The translations under genes were made by a program, and so were the position numbers. Shown here piece after piece: positions 16,095 through 25,107 of a DNA stretch of 34,509 nucleotides. Origin of the DNA: Spirochaetaceae bacterium. Lineage in GTDB: Bacteria > Spirochaetota > Spirochaetia > DSM-27196 > SKKC01. The DNA is taken from NCBI GenBank assembly GCA_007694005.1, contig RECN01000019.1:1-34509 (forward strand), read 5' to 3'. The notes beneath the pieces are model-generated. The model saw only the letters and a program-made list of their open reading frames with translations. It ran no database searches and was not told the origin of the DNA. Positions within the stretch are counted from its first letter, which is position 1. The number at the start of each line of letters is the position of its first letter.

Positions 16095-17501
16095 GTGCAA
16101 GCCGACTGGAATACTGTTCTCGCGACAGCCGAAACACTCAAAGAGTACAGGGCTGGCGTTGAAGCCCGCGATAAGGATCTGGGTGCCTTTCTGCACTTCA
16201 GCCCATCTATCAGTACGGAAGCTGAGAACCCGGGTTCCGCTTCTGCGATTTCGGGTCTGCCAATCGCCATAAAGGACAACCTTGCCGTCACCGATTTCCC
16301 GCTGACCTGTGGATCGCGACTGCTTGAGCATTTCACGAGTCCCTACGATGCGACGGCCGTCGAACGGCTCAAAGCTGCCGGTGCATCGATAGTGGGAAAA
16401 ACCGCTATGGATGAGTTCGGCATGGGCTCGGCGACCGATACGAGCGCCCTTTCAGAGACGAAAAACCCCTGGGACCCGAACCGTACTGCGGGCGGCTCAA
16501 GCGGAGGATCAGCGGCTGCTGTCGCAGCCGGAATGGTCCCCGCAGCTCTCGGGTCTGACACCGGCGGGTCTGTCCGACAACCCGCATCCTTTTGCGGCGT
16601 GTACGGGCTGAAACCAACCTACGGAGCGGTGAGCCGGTTCGGCCTTGTCGCCTACGCGTCGAGCCTCGATACCGTCGGCGTAATCGCCGACACACCGGAT
16701 CGCCTCGAGGCGGTCTTTTCGGTAATCGCCGGCGAGGATGCGAAGGATCAGACCTCAATAGCCGCATTCAGTCCCGGGAAGCCGCCGGTGGCGCCCTCAG
16801 ATCTGTCATCGCTGCGCGTCGGTATACTACAGGCAGATGAGAGCGACGAGCCCGGTGTGCGTGAGGCCATGACCTGTGTCGAAGATGTGTTTCGCACCGC
16901 GGGGACGGAGGTAGAGACGGTTACGCTGCCGTTCCTCGAGTACGCTTCGGCTGTCTATTATACGATCGCAACCGCGGAGGCGGGAGCCAATCTCGCCCGG
17001 TTTGACGGTATCCGCTACGGCGAGCGACCCCTGTACGCTGAAAACCCGGATGAGCTGGTTCGCCTTTCGCGCAGCACCGGACTTGGTGACGAAGTCAAAC
17101 TTCGTATACTGCTGGGGACCTATGTGCTTCGAAGCGGCTTCCACGACCAGTATTACGGCAGGGCACAGCGACTGCGGGCACGGATCATACAGGATATGCA
17201 GGACCTGTTTTCCCGGTTCGACCTGCTCGTGTCACCGGTCTTTCCAACCCTGGCATTCAAGCTCGGGCGCGACGGTCTGACTCCCTACCAGCGCAAGCAG
17301 GCGGACCGCTATACGACGGTCGCTAATCTTGCCGGTATTCCGGCACTTGCCATCCCGACCGGTGTTCACGACGGGCTGCCCGCCGGTGTGCAGATTACCG
17401 GTCCGGCGGGAGGAGATTATGCGCTCATCGCCGCTGCGAAGGCGCTGCACCAGGCTTTGCCGCCGGCAGCCCCTGCCACCTATCCCCGAATCTGGAGCTG
17501 A
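16095..17501 (+). CDS. gatA: Asp/Glu-tRNA amidotransferase subunit A (amidase)
   Basis: A 468-aa amidase-signature enzyme that releases ammonia from glutamine or asparagine for transamidation of mischarged Asp-tRNA(Asn) or Glu-tRNA(Gln). The catalytic triad is visible: Lys in PIAIKDNLAV (K60), cis-Ser in the GGSSGGSAAAV block, and nucleophile Ser in DTGGSVRQPA (S159). So the canonical ammonia source is intact. AAAGGAG at 16082-16088 is 6 bases before GTG 16095 and only 3 before GTG 16092, favouring 16095; ATG 16090 is in another frame. Six bases separate its stop from gatB. Confidence 0.95.
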   Translation: MQADWNTVLATAETLKEYRAGVEARDKDLGAFLHFSPSISTEAENPGSASAISGLPIAIKDNLAVTDFPLTCGSRLLEHFTSPYDATAVERLKAAGASIVGKTAMDEFGMGSATDTSALSETKNPWDPNRTAGGSSGGSAAAVAAGMVPAALGSDTGGSVRQPASFCGVYGLKPTYGAVSRFGLVAYASSLDTVGVIADTPDRLEAVFSVIAGEDAKDQTSIAAFSPGKPPVAPSDLSSLRVGILQADESDEPGVREAMTCVEDVFRTAGTEVETVTLPFLEYASAVYYTIATAEAGANLARFDGIRYGERPLYAENPDELVRLSRSTGLGDEVKLRILLGTYVLRSGFHDQYYGRAQRLRARIIQDMQDLFSRFDLLVSPVFPTLAFKLGRDGLTPYQRKQADRYTTVANLAGIPALAIPTGVHDGLPAGVQITGPAGGDYALIAAAKALHQALPPAAPATYPRIWS

Positions 17502-17507
17502 AGCCTT

Positions 17508-19904
17508 ATGTACGCGTCAAAAATCGGACTTGAGATCCACATACAGCTTCTGACGAACAGCAAGATCTTCTGCGGATGTCGTGCGGCCTTCGGCGACGAG
17601 CCGAACACCAACGTCTGCCCGGTGTGCATGGGCTATCCCGGTGTCATGCCTGCGCTCAACGGTGAAGCAATGCGCATGGCCTATCAGGTGGCGCTCGCGC
17701 TGAACTGTACGCCGACAGAACACACGCAGTTCGCCCGCAAGAATTACTTCTATCCCGATCTGCCGAAGAACTACCAGATAAGTCAGTTCGGCGCTCCGAT
17801 CGGCACCGACGGCTATCTCGACATCGAGTTTCACGGAAAAACCCGTCGGGTGCGCATCAGCGAATGTCACCTCGAAGAGGACGCAGGAAAAATGGTCCAC
17901 GCCGGTGACATGTCGCTGCTCGACTATAACCGTGCGGGAACCCCGTTGCTCGAGATCGTGACCGAGCCGGACCTTGAGATCGCCGAAGAGGCGGAGGTGC
18001 TCTTAACCCAGCTCAGGCGTATGGTGCGCTACCTTGCGGTCTGCGACGGAAACATGGAAGAGGGCAGCATGAGGTGCGACGCCAACGTGTCGGTCGCCCC
18101 CGAGGGAGCTCCGCTGGGAAACAAGGTCGAGATCAAGAACCTGAACAGCTCGCGCTTCGTGCGCAAGGCGCTGGCCTACGAAATAGACCGGCAGACAGAC
18201 ATCCTCGAGCGGGGCGGGACGGTGAGCGTCGAGACCAGGCTCTGGAACGAGAACCGCGACCAGAGCGAACCGATGCGCACCAAGGAACTCGCACACGATT
18301 ACCGCTATTTTCCCGAACCGGATCTTCCCATCGTGGAGGCGGATGCCTCCTTTATAGCGAAGCTCAGTGATGCTCAGGTTGAGCTCCCACAGGCACGCAT
18401 GCAGCGTCTCAAGCAGGTCCACGGACTCGGCGACCGGGTCGTGGAGCTTCTGTGTGATGAAAAAGAGACTGCCGATTTTTTCGAAGCAGTTGTTGCCGAA
18501 GGAGCTGATGCGGGAGCGGTCGCGTCCTGGCTGACCTCCGACGTGCGAAAACTCCTGAACCGTTTCGAAGTCAGTCTTGCGGCGAGTCCTCTGTCACCAC
18601 GCAGACTCGCCGAGCTCCTCGGCCTGCTTCAGTCCGGCCGTATACACGGTAAGATCGCAAAACAGACCCTTGAAGCGGTGTTCACCCTCGATGATGATCC
18701 CGAACGCATTATCACTGAGAAAGGATGGGAGCAGATCGTCGATCCGAAGGCTCTCGCCGAACTCGCGGTCGCGGTCATCGCCGACAACCCGGAAGCGGTG
18801 GCTGCGGTGCGGGCCGGAAACGCCAAACCGCTCGGATTTCTCGTCGGTGAGGCGATGAAGCGTAGCGCAGGCCGGGCTGAACCCCGGGCCCTGCAGCAGG
18901 CGCTCAAGGATGCGCTGTCGGTAGAGCCGCTGTACGTTCTTGATTTCGGCGGTGCCATCGGTGGCGAACGTCGCCCGGATGGCATGGTGCAGCCCGGTAC
19001 ACGTAAGGAAGTGAAGGAGCTGCTCGCAGCAGACCCCGATCTGCCGGATTCGATACGCTTCGACGAGATTACCCTCGGGGGCTTTCTCAGCGAGGAAATA
19101 TCGCCTCGTGACTGGGCGCAGCTCGTCAGCGCGGTGCGATACCGAATCGAGGATTCGTCAAGCGGAGTTGTCATTTCACACGGAACCGATACGCTCGCGT
19201 ATACTGCGGCTCTTCTGTCGTGGGTGTTTCCCGATCCGCAGGTACCGGTCGTTCTCACCGCAGCGGTAACCCCCGAGAAAGCGCCTGAGCTCATGCGGGA
19301 TGCGGTCCGTGCAGCGCTGCAGCTGCCGCCTGCCGTACACGTGGTCCTTGAAGACGGAACCTACCCCGCGGTGAACCTGCGTTTCGAGCGGGTCGAAGCG
19401 GACGCAGCCCGGTTTCGGACCTGGAACGCGACCGGTCTCGAGTCTGAGCAGTGGCCGGGGTTTGCGCTCGGAGATGCTTCAGCGGACGCGCTGACCGCAC
19501 GATTCGAAACCGCCATGCGGCAGGTACACATAGCCCGCATATATCCGGGAATGCGCAGTGAAAGTCTTGTCCGGCTTATGGATGCGGGGTACAGGGCTTT
19601 TATCCTTGAGCTCTATGACACCGGAACCGCGAACCTTGGCCATTCCCCGTTCGGGCTCCGAGCCGCGTTCGAGGAGGCCCGTCGACGCGGCGTGCGCATC
19701 TTTTGCACGAGCCAGCAGGAAGGCGTCGTCGATTTTCAGAGCTACGTGACCGGCCATGCCCTGTGGAGGGAAGGTGCTGTCCCGATGGGATCGTTGACCA
19801 CTGAGACCGCGTACGCACGGCTTGTCGCGGCTATGGTCTGCATGGAAGATGATGACGAGGCATTTGCCTCCATGGAGCATAGAGGGAGCATGAAGAATGA
19901 GTGA
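17508..19904 (+). CDS. gatB: GatB fused to an asparaginase I/GatD-like domain with degenerate active site
   Basis: A 798-aa protein, far longer than the usual 470-490 aa of GatB. Residues 1 to about 472 are a complete GatB: IGLEIHIQL, the zinc-type Cys pairs (FCGC and CPVC), the cradle segments EEDAGKM and YNRAGTPLLEIVTEPD, and the C-terminal YqeY-like tail. From residue 473 the chain runs directly into a type I asparaginase fold, aligned with E. coli AnsA as follows. YVLDFGGAIGG matches YVAYTGGTIG, so the nucleophilic Thr is Ala483 and the first Thr is Phe480. SHGTDTLAYTA (T560-D561) is conserved, while the catalytic Lys position is about F626. The second-lobe blocks IYPGM, GVRIF and YVTGHAL are present. 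The canonical asparaginase mechanism should not work. It is a GatB-plus-GatD-like arrangement recalling archaeal GatDE. GGAG lies 10 bases before ATG 17508. Confidence 0.92.
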   Translation: MYASKIGLEIHIQLLTNSKIFCGCRAAFGDEPNTNVCPVCMGYPGVMPALNGEAMRMAYQVALALNCTPTEHTQFARKNYFYPDLPKNYQISQFGAPIGTDGYLDIEFHGKTRRVRISECHLEEDAGKMVHAGDMSLLDYNRAGTPLLEIVTEPDLEIAEEAEVLLTQLRRMVRYLAVCDGNMEEGSMRCDANVSVAPEGAPLGNKVEIKNLNSSRFVRKALAYEIDRQTDILERGGTVSVETRLWNENRDQSEPMRTKELAHDYRYFPEPDLPIVEADASFIAKLSDAQVELPQARMQRLKQVHGLGDRVVELLCDEKETADFFEAVVAEGADAGAVASWLTSDVRKLLNRFEVSLAASPLSPRRLAELLGLLQSGRIHGKIAKQTLEAVFTLDDDPERIITEKGWEQIVDPKALAELAVAVIADNPEAVAAVRAGNAKPLGFLVGEAMKRSAGRAEPRALQQALKDALSVEPLYVLDFGGAIGGERRPDGMVQPGTRKEVKELLAADPDLPDSIRFDEITLGGFLSEEISPRDWAQLVSAVRYRIEDSSSGVVISHGTDTLAYTAALLSWVFPDPQVPVVLTAAVTPEKAPELMRDAVRAALQLPPAVHVVLEDGTYPAVNLRFERVEADAARFRTWNATGLESEQWPGFALGDASADALTARFETAMRQVHIARIYPGMRSESLVRLMDAGYRAFILELYDTGTANLGHSPFGLRAAFEEARRRGVRIFCTSQQEGVVDFQSYVTGHALWREGAVPMGSLTTETAYARLVAAMVCMEDDDEAFASMEHRGSMKNE

Positions 19905-21204
19905 TACTGACGCAACACAGGCGATGGAGCGGACCCCGGCGGCGGAGATATCTGCGATGGCCGCCGGAACGGATGTCCGTGTAGCCGGATGGGTACACCG
20001 GGTCAGGGAACTCGGGCAGGTAAGCTTCGTTGTTCTGCGCGATCGAAGCGGATTCGTGCAGATCGTCTATGAAGGCTCTTCACCGGTGACCCCCGAAACA
20101 GTCGTCAGCATACAGGGCCGGACCGCTTCCAACGAAAAAGCTCCCGGTGGCATGGAGGTTCAGGCGATCGCTACGGAGGTTCTCGGGCCTGCGGCGGCAG
20201 ACGCACCGATTTCGGTTGCCGGAGATCCCGACAGCATCGGCATCGAGACGCTGCTCGATCACCGCATTCTGAGCCTTCGCATGCCCAAGGTGCGTGGGAT
20301 GTTCGAGCTGCAGTCCGAGATTGTCCGTCTCTTTGCAGACTACCTGCGGGGCTACGATTTTACCGAGGTGAAGACCAGCAAGCTCATCGGTTCAGGAACA
20401 GAAGGCGGGACGGGGCTTTTCGAAGTCGATTACTTCGGCGAACGCGTATTCCTCGCGCAGAGTCCGCAGTTCTACAAGCAGGCGATGGTCGCAAGCGGCC
20501 TTGAGCGGGTATTCGAGATTGGAGCCGCCTACCGGGCTGAAAAACACGATACACCCCGACACCTGAACGAGTACGTGAGTCTCGACGTGGAAATGGGCTT
20601 TATCGACGGCATCGATGATCTCATGGACCTCGAGCTTGGCATCCTGAGCCATATTTTTGACGGCATCCGGGACGGATCGGCTGCGAAAGTCCTCACCGAG
20701 TATGGAGCCTCCGTCCCTGATCGGGAGACGCTCTTCAAGACGCCGAGGATAGACTATGAGGAAGCGAAGAATATCGCGTCTGAGCGAACCGGTAAGAAGC
20801 TCTTCGATCTGAATCCGGAAGCCGAGCGGGCGCTCTGTGACTGGGCGCTTGCCGAACACGGGATTGAGGCGGTGTTCGTCACCGGGTTTCCCCGCAAGAA
20901 GCGCCCCTTCTACACCTGGCCTGACGGACGGCAGACCGCCAGTTTCGACCTCCTGTTCCGCGGGCTTGAAATCACAACCGGCGGGAAACGCATACACGAC
21001 TACGATATGCTCGTCGCCGAACTTCCCAAGTTTGGCATGAAGCCCGAAGACCTTGGAGACTACCTGACCATTTTCCGCTATGGATGTCCTCCGCACGGTG
21101 GCTTCGCGATCGGGCTTGAGCGGCTGACACAGAAAATACTCGGGCTCGACAACATCAAGGCCGCGAGTCTGTTCCCGCGCGACCGTAAACGGGTGCGGCC
21201 ATAG
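19897..21204 (+). CDS. aspS: Aspartyl-tRNA synthetase, archaeal-type, predicted nondiscriminating
   Basis: A 435-aa class II synthetase of the short archaeal genre, lacking the large insertion of the ~590-aa bacterial AspRS. The N-terminal anticodon-binding OB fold contains GWVHRVRELG. Class II motif 2 appears as FEIGAAYRAEKHDTPRHLNEY and motif 3 as GFAIGLERLTQKILG. H34 stands where discriminating archaeal enzymes have Trp, and P83 (KAPGG) falls in the anticodon-loop contact where Pro marks the nondiscriminating form studied in Deinococcus. This suggests charging of both tRNA(Asp) and tRNA(Asn). The start overlaps gatB by 8 bases with AGGGAG 8 bases upstream, so it is translationally coupled to the amidotransferase. 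AsnRS is excluded as less likely by the Asp-type active-site run. Confidence 0.92.
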   Translation: MSDTDATQAMERTPAAEISAMAAGTDVRVAGWVHRVRELGQVSFVVLRDRSGFVQIVYEGSSPVTPETVVSIQGRTASNEKAPGGMEVQAIATEVLGPAAADAPISVAGDPDSIGIETLLDHRILSLRMPKVRGMFELQSEIVRLFADYLRGYDFTEVKTSKLIGSGTEGGTGLFEVDYFGERVFLAQSPQFYKQAMVASGLERVFEIGAAYRAEKHDTPRHLNEYVSLDVEMGFIDGIDDLMDLELGILSHIFDGIRDGSAAKVLTEYGASVPDRETLFKTPRIDYEEAKNIASERTGKKLFDLNPEAERALCDWALAEHGIEAVFVTGFPRKKRPFYTWPDGRQTASFDLLFRGLEITTGGKRIHDYDMLVAELPKFGMKPEDLGDYLTIFRYGCPPHGGFAIGLERLTQKILGLDNIKAASLFPRDRKRVRP

Positions 21205-21219
21205 GCTGCGGGAGGATGT

Positions 21220-22629
21220 ATGGAGCGCAGCCTGAGGGATCAGCGGGCTGAGCAGCGGACCAGAACTCTCGGAGAGGGCCCCCTCGTACGGGTACTCGTG
21301 AGCATGAGCCTGCCCGGAATCGTAGGCATGACGGTGAACGCGTTTTACAACGTCACCGACAGCGCGTTCATCGGGCGGCTTGGAACCGCGCAGATTGGGG
21401 CTGTCGCCGTCGTGTTTCCGCTCCTGACCCTCGTGAGCGCGGTGGGTCTGACCTTCGGGGTCGGAGCTGCGAGCTACATAAGCCGCTGCCTCGGCGCCGG
21501 ACGGCGGGAGGAAGCGAGTCGTACCGCGACCGTTGCGCTTACCGGTACCATCCTCTCCTCGATTGTTTTCTCCCTCGCCGCCTACCGCTATCTTGAACCC
21601 CTTCTGTTTGCCCTCGGAGCTTCCGAGACGGTTCTTCCCTACGCACGCAGCTACGCTGAGGTTTTTCTCTTCGGAGCATCGGCGATCATGCTCAAGCAGT
21701 GTCTTGCACACTGCATACGTGCCGAAGGTGCGGCACGCTACAGCATGGCGGGACTCGTCCTCGGCGCCGTCCTGAACATCATCCTCGATCCGATCTTTAT
21801 TTTTGTCCTCGATCTCGGCATTGCGGGGGCCGCGTACGCCACGGTGATCAGCCAGACGGTGGCGGTTCTGTTCCTGTCGGCGCACTACGTCCGGGGACGG
21901 AGCTACATACACGTCGGTCTCCGTGCCTTGAAACCCGATGCGATCATCCTCAGGGAGGTGATCGGGAACGGAGGGCCGCTGTTCTTCCGGCTGCTGCTTG
22001 AAGCGGTAGCATTTTCGATCGTAAACAGCTTCGCCCGTCCCTTTGGTGATGCGGCGCTCGGCGCCGTAGGCATACTGTTCCGGGTCCTGTTGTTCGCCTC
22101 GTTCCCGGTCTATGGGTTTGGTCAGGGCTACGGGCCGGTGGTTGGGTACAACTATGGCGCGAAGTTCTACGACCGCCTTATGCGCGCGGTAAAGCTCGGG
22201 TACCTGTGGAGTAGTATCTACGCCTGCACGGTCGCCGTGCTGATCGTGGGTTTCGCGCCCTGGATTATGCGTGTGTTCACTACCGACCCGGAGGTCATAG
22301 AGATCGGTACCTGGGGTCTTCGGGTCGTCCACGCAGTATTTCCGCTTTTTGGTCTGCAGACGATGGCCCTGTTTACCTGTCAGGCGCTCGGGAAGTCAAA
22401 GCCTGCGTACTTCATTGGGATATCGCGGCAGGGGCTCTTTCTCATTCCGGTGGTGTTTCTGCTCTCCGAGCTCTTCGGTCTCCCCGGGGTCATCGCCTCG
22501 CAGGCGGTCGCCGACGTGCTGACAGCGCTGGTCGGGGTCGTGTTTCTCGTCGCAACGACGAGGTTTCTGCACAGAGAGCGTGATGAGGGCCTTCTCGGGA
22601 TAAAACCTGCAGAAAGCTCGGAGGTTTAA
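21220..22629 (+). CDS. MATE-family multidrug/organic cation efflux transporter
   Basis: A 469-aa membrane protein with about twelve hydrophobic helices in two related halves, typical for MATE antiporters that export drugs or metabolites against sodium or protons. The N-terminal signature is SLPGIVGMTVNAFYNVTDSAFIGRLG; the second half repeats the pattern with GPLFFRLLLEA and GQGYGPVVGYNYGA. GGAGG stands 6 bases before ATG 21220. It follows aspS by 15 bases in the same direction, so it may be the last gene of the gat operon. Nothing in the sequence indicates substrate. Confidence 0.93.
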   Translation: MERSLRDQRAEQRTRTLGEGPLVRVLVSMSLPGIVGMTVNAFYNVTDSAFIGRLGTAQIGAVAVVFPLLTLVSAVGLTFGVGAASYISRCLGAGRREEASRTATVALTGTILSSIVFSLAAYRYLEPLLFALGASETVLPYARSYAEVFLFGASAIMLKQCLAHCIRAEGAARYSMAGLVLGAVLNIILDPIFIFVLDLGIAGAAYATVISQTVAVLFLSAHYVRGRSYIHVGLRALKPDAIILREVIGNGGPLFFRLLLEAVAFSIVNSFARPFGDAALGAVGILFRVLLFASFPVYGFGQGYGPVVGYNYGAKFYDRLMRAVKLGYLWSSIYACTVAVLIVGFAPWIMRVFTTDPEVIEIGTWGLRVVHAVFPLFGLQTMALFTCQALGKSKPAYFIGISRQGLFLIPVVFLLSELFGLPGVIASQAVADVLTALVGVVFLVATTRFLHRERDEGLLGIKPAESSEV

Positions 22630-22640
22630 GCCTGAACCGA

Positions 22641-22669
22641 TTGTATTGAACCGCAGACACGATTTATCC
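22641..22669 (+). promoter_or_regulatory. Possible promoter of the UspA-BCCT-MgtC cluster
   Basis: TTGTAT (22641-22646), 17 bases, TTATCC (22664-22669); moderate match. The start point would be about 6 bases before ATG 22682. Confidence 0.3.
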
Positions 22670-22681
22670 TGAAGAAAAGTT

Positions 22682-23539
22682 ATGGTATTTGAAAAAGTCC
22701 TCGTACCCCTGAAACTTAACGAGTCTCCCAAACGTATTTCTGCTCTCGCCACCGCGGTGGCAGGGTTCGGCGCCCGGTCAGTGGTGCTCCTGCACGTTGC
22801 CGGAACCGAGTCTGCTACCGAAGACCGCCGGGGAAGCGACATCCTTGAACAGCGGCGGGAACTCTTTTCCGAGGCCGGACTTCGTGTCGAGCAGCGGACC
22901 GTATGGTACGCGGACAGCCAGGTGGTCACGCGGGTTGCGCGTGAGCTTGGTGCCGACTGCATTGCAGTCTCGTGGAAGCCGAAAAACTGGATACAGCGTT
23001 CGTTTTCCGGAAGCCTCATAATGGACACCATACGCACGACTGACGTGCCGGTGTTTGTACACAAACAAGCCCTGTTACAGAGCTGGTCTGACCCGAAGGG
23101 CCCGATTCTCTACGCAACGGCCTTTGACGCGACCGACCGATTTGCGCTGCCGCTTCTGAACAGAAGCGACTTCGGACCGGGGCATGTGATCATACTGCAC
23201 AGTGATGAACGGGCACCGGATCCAGTTTCGGAATCGTCTCGAAACGACCTGGCAGAGGGTACCCTTGGGCGTCTGGCGGCACGCTGCCTGAATCGCAATG
23301 TTACGACCATGTCACTGACTGGAACGCCACATCACGTGATTCCCCGGCAGGCTCGCGTCGCGGGTGCTCGTATGGTCGTCATCGGGAAGTCGGGTACGGT
23401 GCAGTCGGGCCCCCGGACGATAGGGCGGACCGCCGAGGCGGTTCTGCACGCGCGCGGGGTATCGGTGTTCGTGCTGCCGGCCGATGCTCCGGTTTTGCAC
23501 GCAGGCGAACGATGGAACCCCGAGGAGTCCTCTTCATGA
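22682..23539 (+). CDS. Tandem-domain universal stress protein (UspA family)
   Basis: A 285-aa cytoplasmic protein with two UspA-like domains. Domain 1 begins FEKVLVPLKLNESP and ends in VPVFVHK; domain 2 covers the second half and ends in ARGVSVFVLP. An ATP-binding-like glycine pattern is seen only in domain 2 (IGKSG then nine residues then G), so domain 1 probably does not bind nucleotide. Its stop overlaps the start of the transporter gene (ATGA, 23536-23539). Such USP proteins often accompany transporters and may regulate them in response to ATP, as inference. A GAAGAAAAG run before the ATG may serve as a weak Shine-Dalgarno. Confidence 0.85.
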   Translation: MVFEKVLVPLKLNESPKRISALATAVAGFGARSVVLLHVAGTESATEDRRGSDILEQRRELFSEAGLRVEQRTVWYADSQVVTRVARELGADCIAVSWKPKNWIQRSFSGSLIMDTIRTTDVPVFVHKQALLQSWSDPKGPILYATAFDATDRFALPLLNRSDFGPGHVIILHSDERAPDPVSESSRNDLAEGTLGRLAARCLNRNVTTMSLTGTPHHVIPRQARVAGARMVVIGKSGTVQSGPRTIGRTAEAVLHARGVSVFVLPADAPVLHAGERWNPEESSS

Positions 23540-25107
23540 ATCGGACCAAGGCTGAACAGTTCAGCAGAATCCCGCTGGTGAGCGTTATATCGCTCATCGT
23601 GGTGTTTACAAGCCTTCTGGCCGTGCAACCGGTGTGGACGATGGGGCTGATTCGAGCTGCACACCGGTTCGTGACCAGCCACGTCTCCTCCTGGTACGTC
23701 CTTTCGGTAGCGCTCTGCCTGGTGCTGGCGCTGTATCTGGCGTTCAGCCGGTACAGCCATATGATCATCGGAACCGCGGATGAACTGCCACGGTTTACGA
23801 CCGCGGCATGGATCACCCTGCTCGTGTCAGCCGGTCTGACGCTGGGGGTTCTGTTTCTCGGTGTTTCGGAGGTCATAGTCGGCTTCGCAGCGCCATCGAC
23901 GGAGATCAGCCCTTACACGGCGGAAGCGGCGCGTGAAGCCATGCAGACCGGGTTTCTTCAGTGGGGTCTGCACATGTGGGCAGTCGCAATCGTCACCGGA
24001 CTTGCGGTCTGCTGGTTTGCCTTCAGACGGGGAGTGCCCATGCGGCTTTCTGCCGCAACATTCCCGATTCTCGGGTTCAGGTCCGAGAGGTGGGCCGGAC
24101 ACATCATTGACGCGGTGGCCGTCATTGCAACACTCGTCGCTGCCGTTGCGGCACTGGTTCTGGTCGCCGCGCAGACCGCTTCCGGTTTCGCGTCGGTGTT
24201 CGGGATGACCGATTCTTCGGCGATGGTGCTGGTAAGTCTTCTTGTGATTACCGCCCTGCCCATGGTTCTCGTGCTGTTCCGGCGGCACCGGCAGCTGCAA
24301 CTGATCCGTCGGCCCGCTGTCGCGGTGGTCGCTGCGCTCGTTCTATTGGTTCTGCTCGTCGGTCCGGGGAACTGGCTTCTGTCTTTTTTCTCAACCTCCG
24401 TAGGCGGCTATTTTTCAGAGCTCCCTGCCACCGCTCTTGGTATCGGTGCCGTCGCTGGCGGGAACGCACCCGCTGAACAGTCTCTGTTCTACTGGGCGTT
24501 CTGGATAATCTGGGCTCCGTTCACCGGTGTGTTTCTCGTCAGCGTGTCACGCGGACGAACCATACGCTCATTCATCGTAGCCACGCTCAGTATTCCGATG
24601 ATCGCGACCCTGTTCGTCATCGCTGTGCTGGCAGGAGCAGCCCTGTTTCTCGAGCTCGAGCAGGGAGTGCTGATCGCAGATCGCGTAGCCGCAGCGCCGG
24701 AATCGGCGCTGTTTCTTGTTCTCGGAGAGTATCGACTCGGCGTAGTCCTGCGACTTCTCGCGCTGATCGCTGTCACGGCCTTCGGTGTGATCATGATGGA
24801 CAGCGGCAGCTGGTTTCTGACGCAGATTTCGCTGCCGGCCGGGTCTCCGCTTCGAACGTCAGTCCGCGTCCTGTGGCTGGTATTGACCGGGGTGCTTGCG
24901 GCTGTTCTTCTGGTTGCAGGAGGCCTGCACGCCGTACGCAGTCTTGTCGTGATCGCAGCGCTACCGGTGATACCACTCTTATTGCTCGCACTCGCCGGCT
25001 TCATGAAGGCACTGCGTTTTGAACAGGGCAGGGTGACCGCTTCCTTGAAACACAAAACTGCGGTACAATCCCCCGGTCATGTGGGGATGGATACAGGATC
25101 TCGTTAG
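23536..25107 (+). CDS. BCCT-family transporter (betaine/choline/carnitine type)
   Basis: A 523-aa membrane protein of the BCCT family, which imports quaternary ammonium osmolytes such as glycine betaine, usually with sodium or protons. Family blocks are visible: LQWGLHMWAV (helix 4), FYWAFWIIWAPFTGVFL followed by SRGRTIRSF (helix 8 and loop), MMDSGSWFL (in place of the usual SADSGS) and the late LLVAGGLHAVRSL. Some tryptophans of the classical Trp box are replaced (WAFWII for WAWWIS), so the substrate may be atypical. ATG 23536 is chosen because GAGGAG is 8 bases upstream; it overlaps the UspA stop by 4 bases. It overlaps the MgtC gene by 29 bases. Confidence 0.88.
   Translation: MNRTKAEQFSRIPLVSVISLIVVFTSLLAVQPVWTMGLIRAAHRFVTSHVSSWYVLSVALCLVLALYLAFSRYSHMIIGTADELPRFTTAAWITLLVSAGLTLGVLFLGVSEVIVGFAAPSTEISPYTAEAAREAMQTGFLQWGLHMWAVAIVTGLAVCWFAFRRGVPMRLSAATFPILGFRSERWAGHIIDAVAVIATLVAAVAALVLVAAQTASGFASVFGMTDSSAMVLVSLLVITALPMVLVLFRRHRQLQLIRRPAVAVVAALVLLVLLVGPGNWLLSFFSTSVGGYFSELPATALGIGAVAGGNAPAEQSLFYWAFWIIWAPFTGVFLVSVSRGRTIRSFIVATLSIPMIATLFVIAVLAGAALFLELEQGVLIADRVAAAPESALFLVLGEYRLGVVLRLLALIAVTAFGVIMMDSGSWFLTQISLPAGSPLRTSVRVLWLVLTGVLAAVLLVAGGLHAVRSLVVIAALPVIPLLLLALAGFMKALRFEQGRVTASLKHKTAVQSPGHVGMDTGSR

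Noticed and set aside
16901-16914. GGGGACGGAGGTAGAG-like stretch in gatA resembling the repeat
   Set aside because: Lacks the final bases of the core, and the codons (Gly-Thr-Glu-Val) are plausible on their own; treated as a chance match.
20708-20718. CCTCCGTCCCT in aspS
   Set aside because: Only a 10-11 base partial match on the reverse strand; within chance for GC-rich coding sequence.
20392-22332. A 646-codon open frame on the minus strand opposite aspS and the MATE gene
   Set aside because: It crosses two well-supported genes, and its translation is rich in Arg, Asp, His and Glu with no recognisable domain; an antisense shadow of GC-rich codons.
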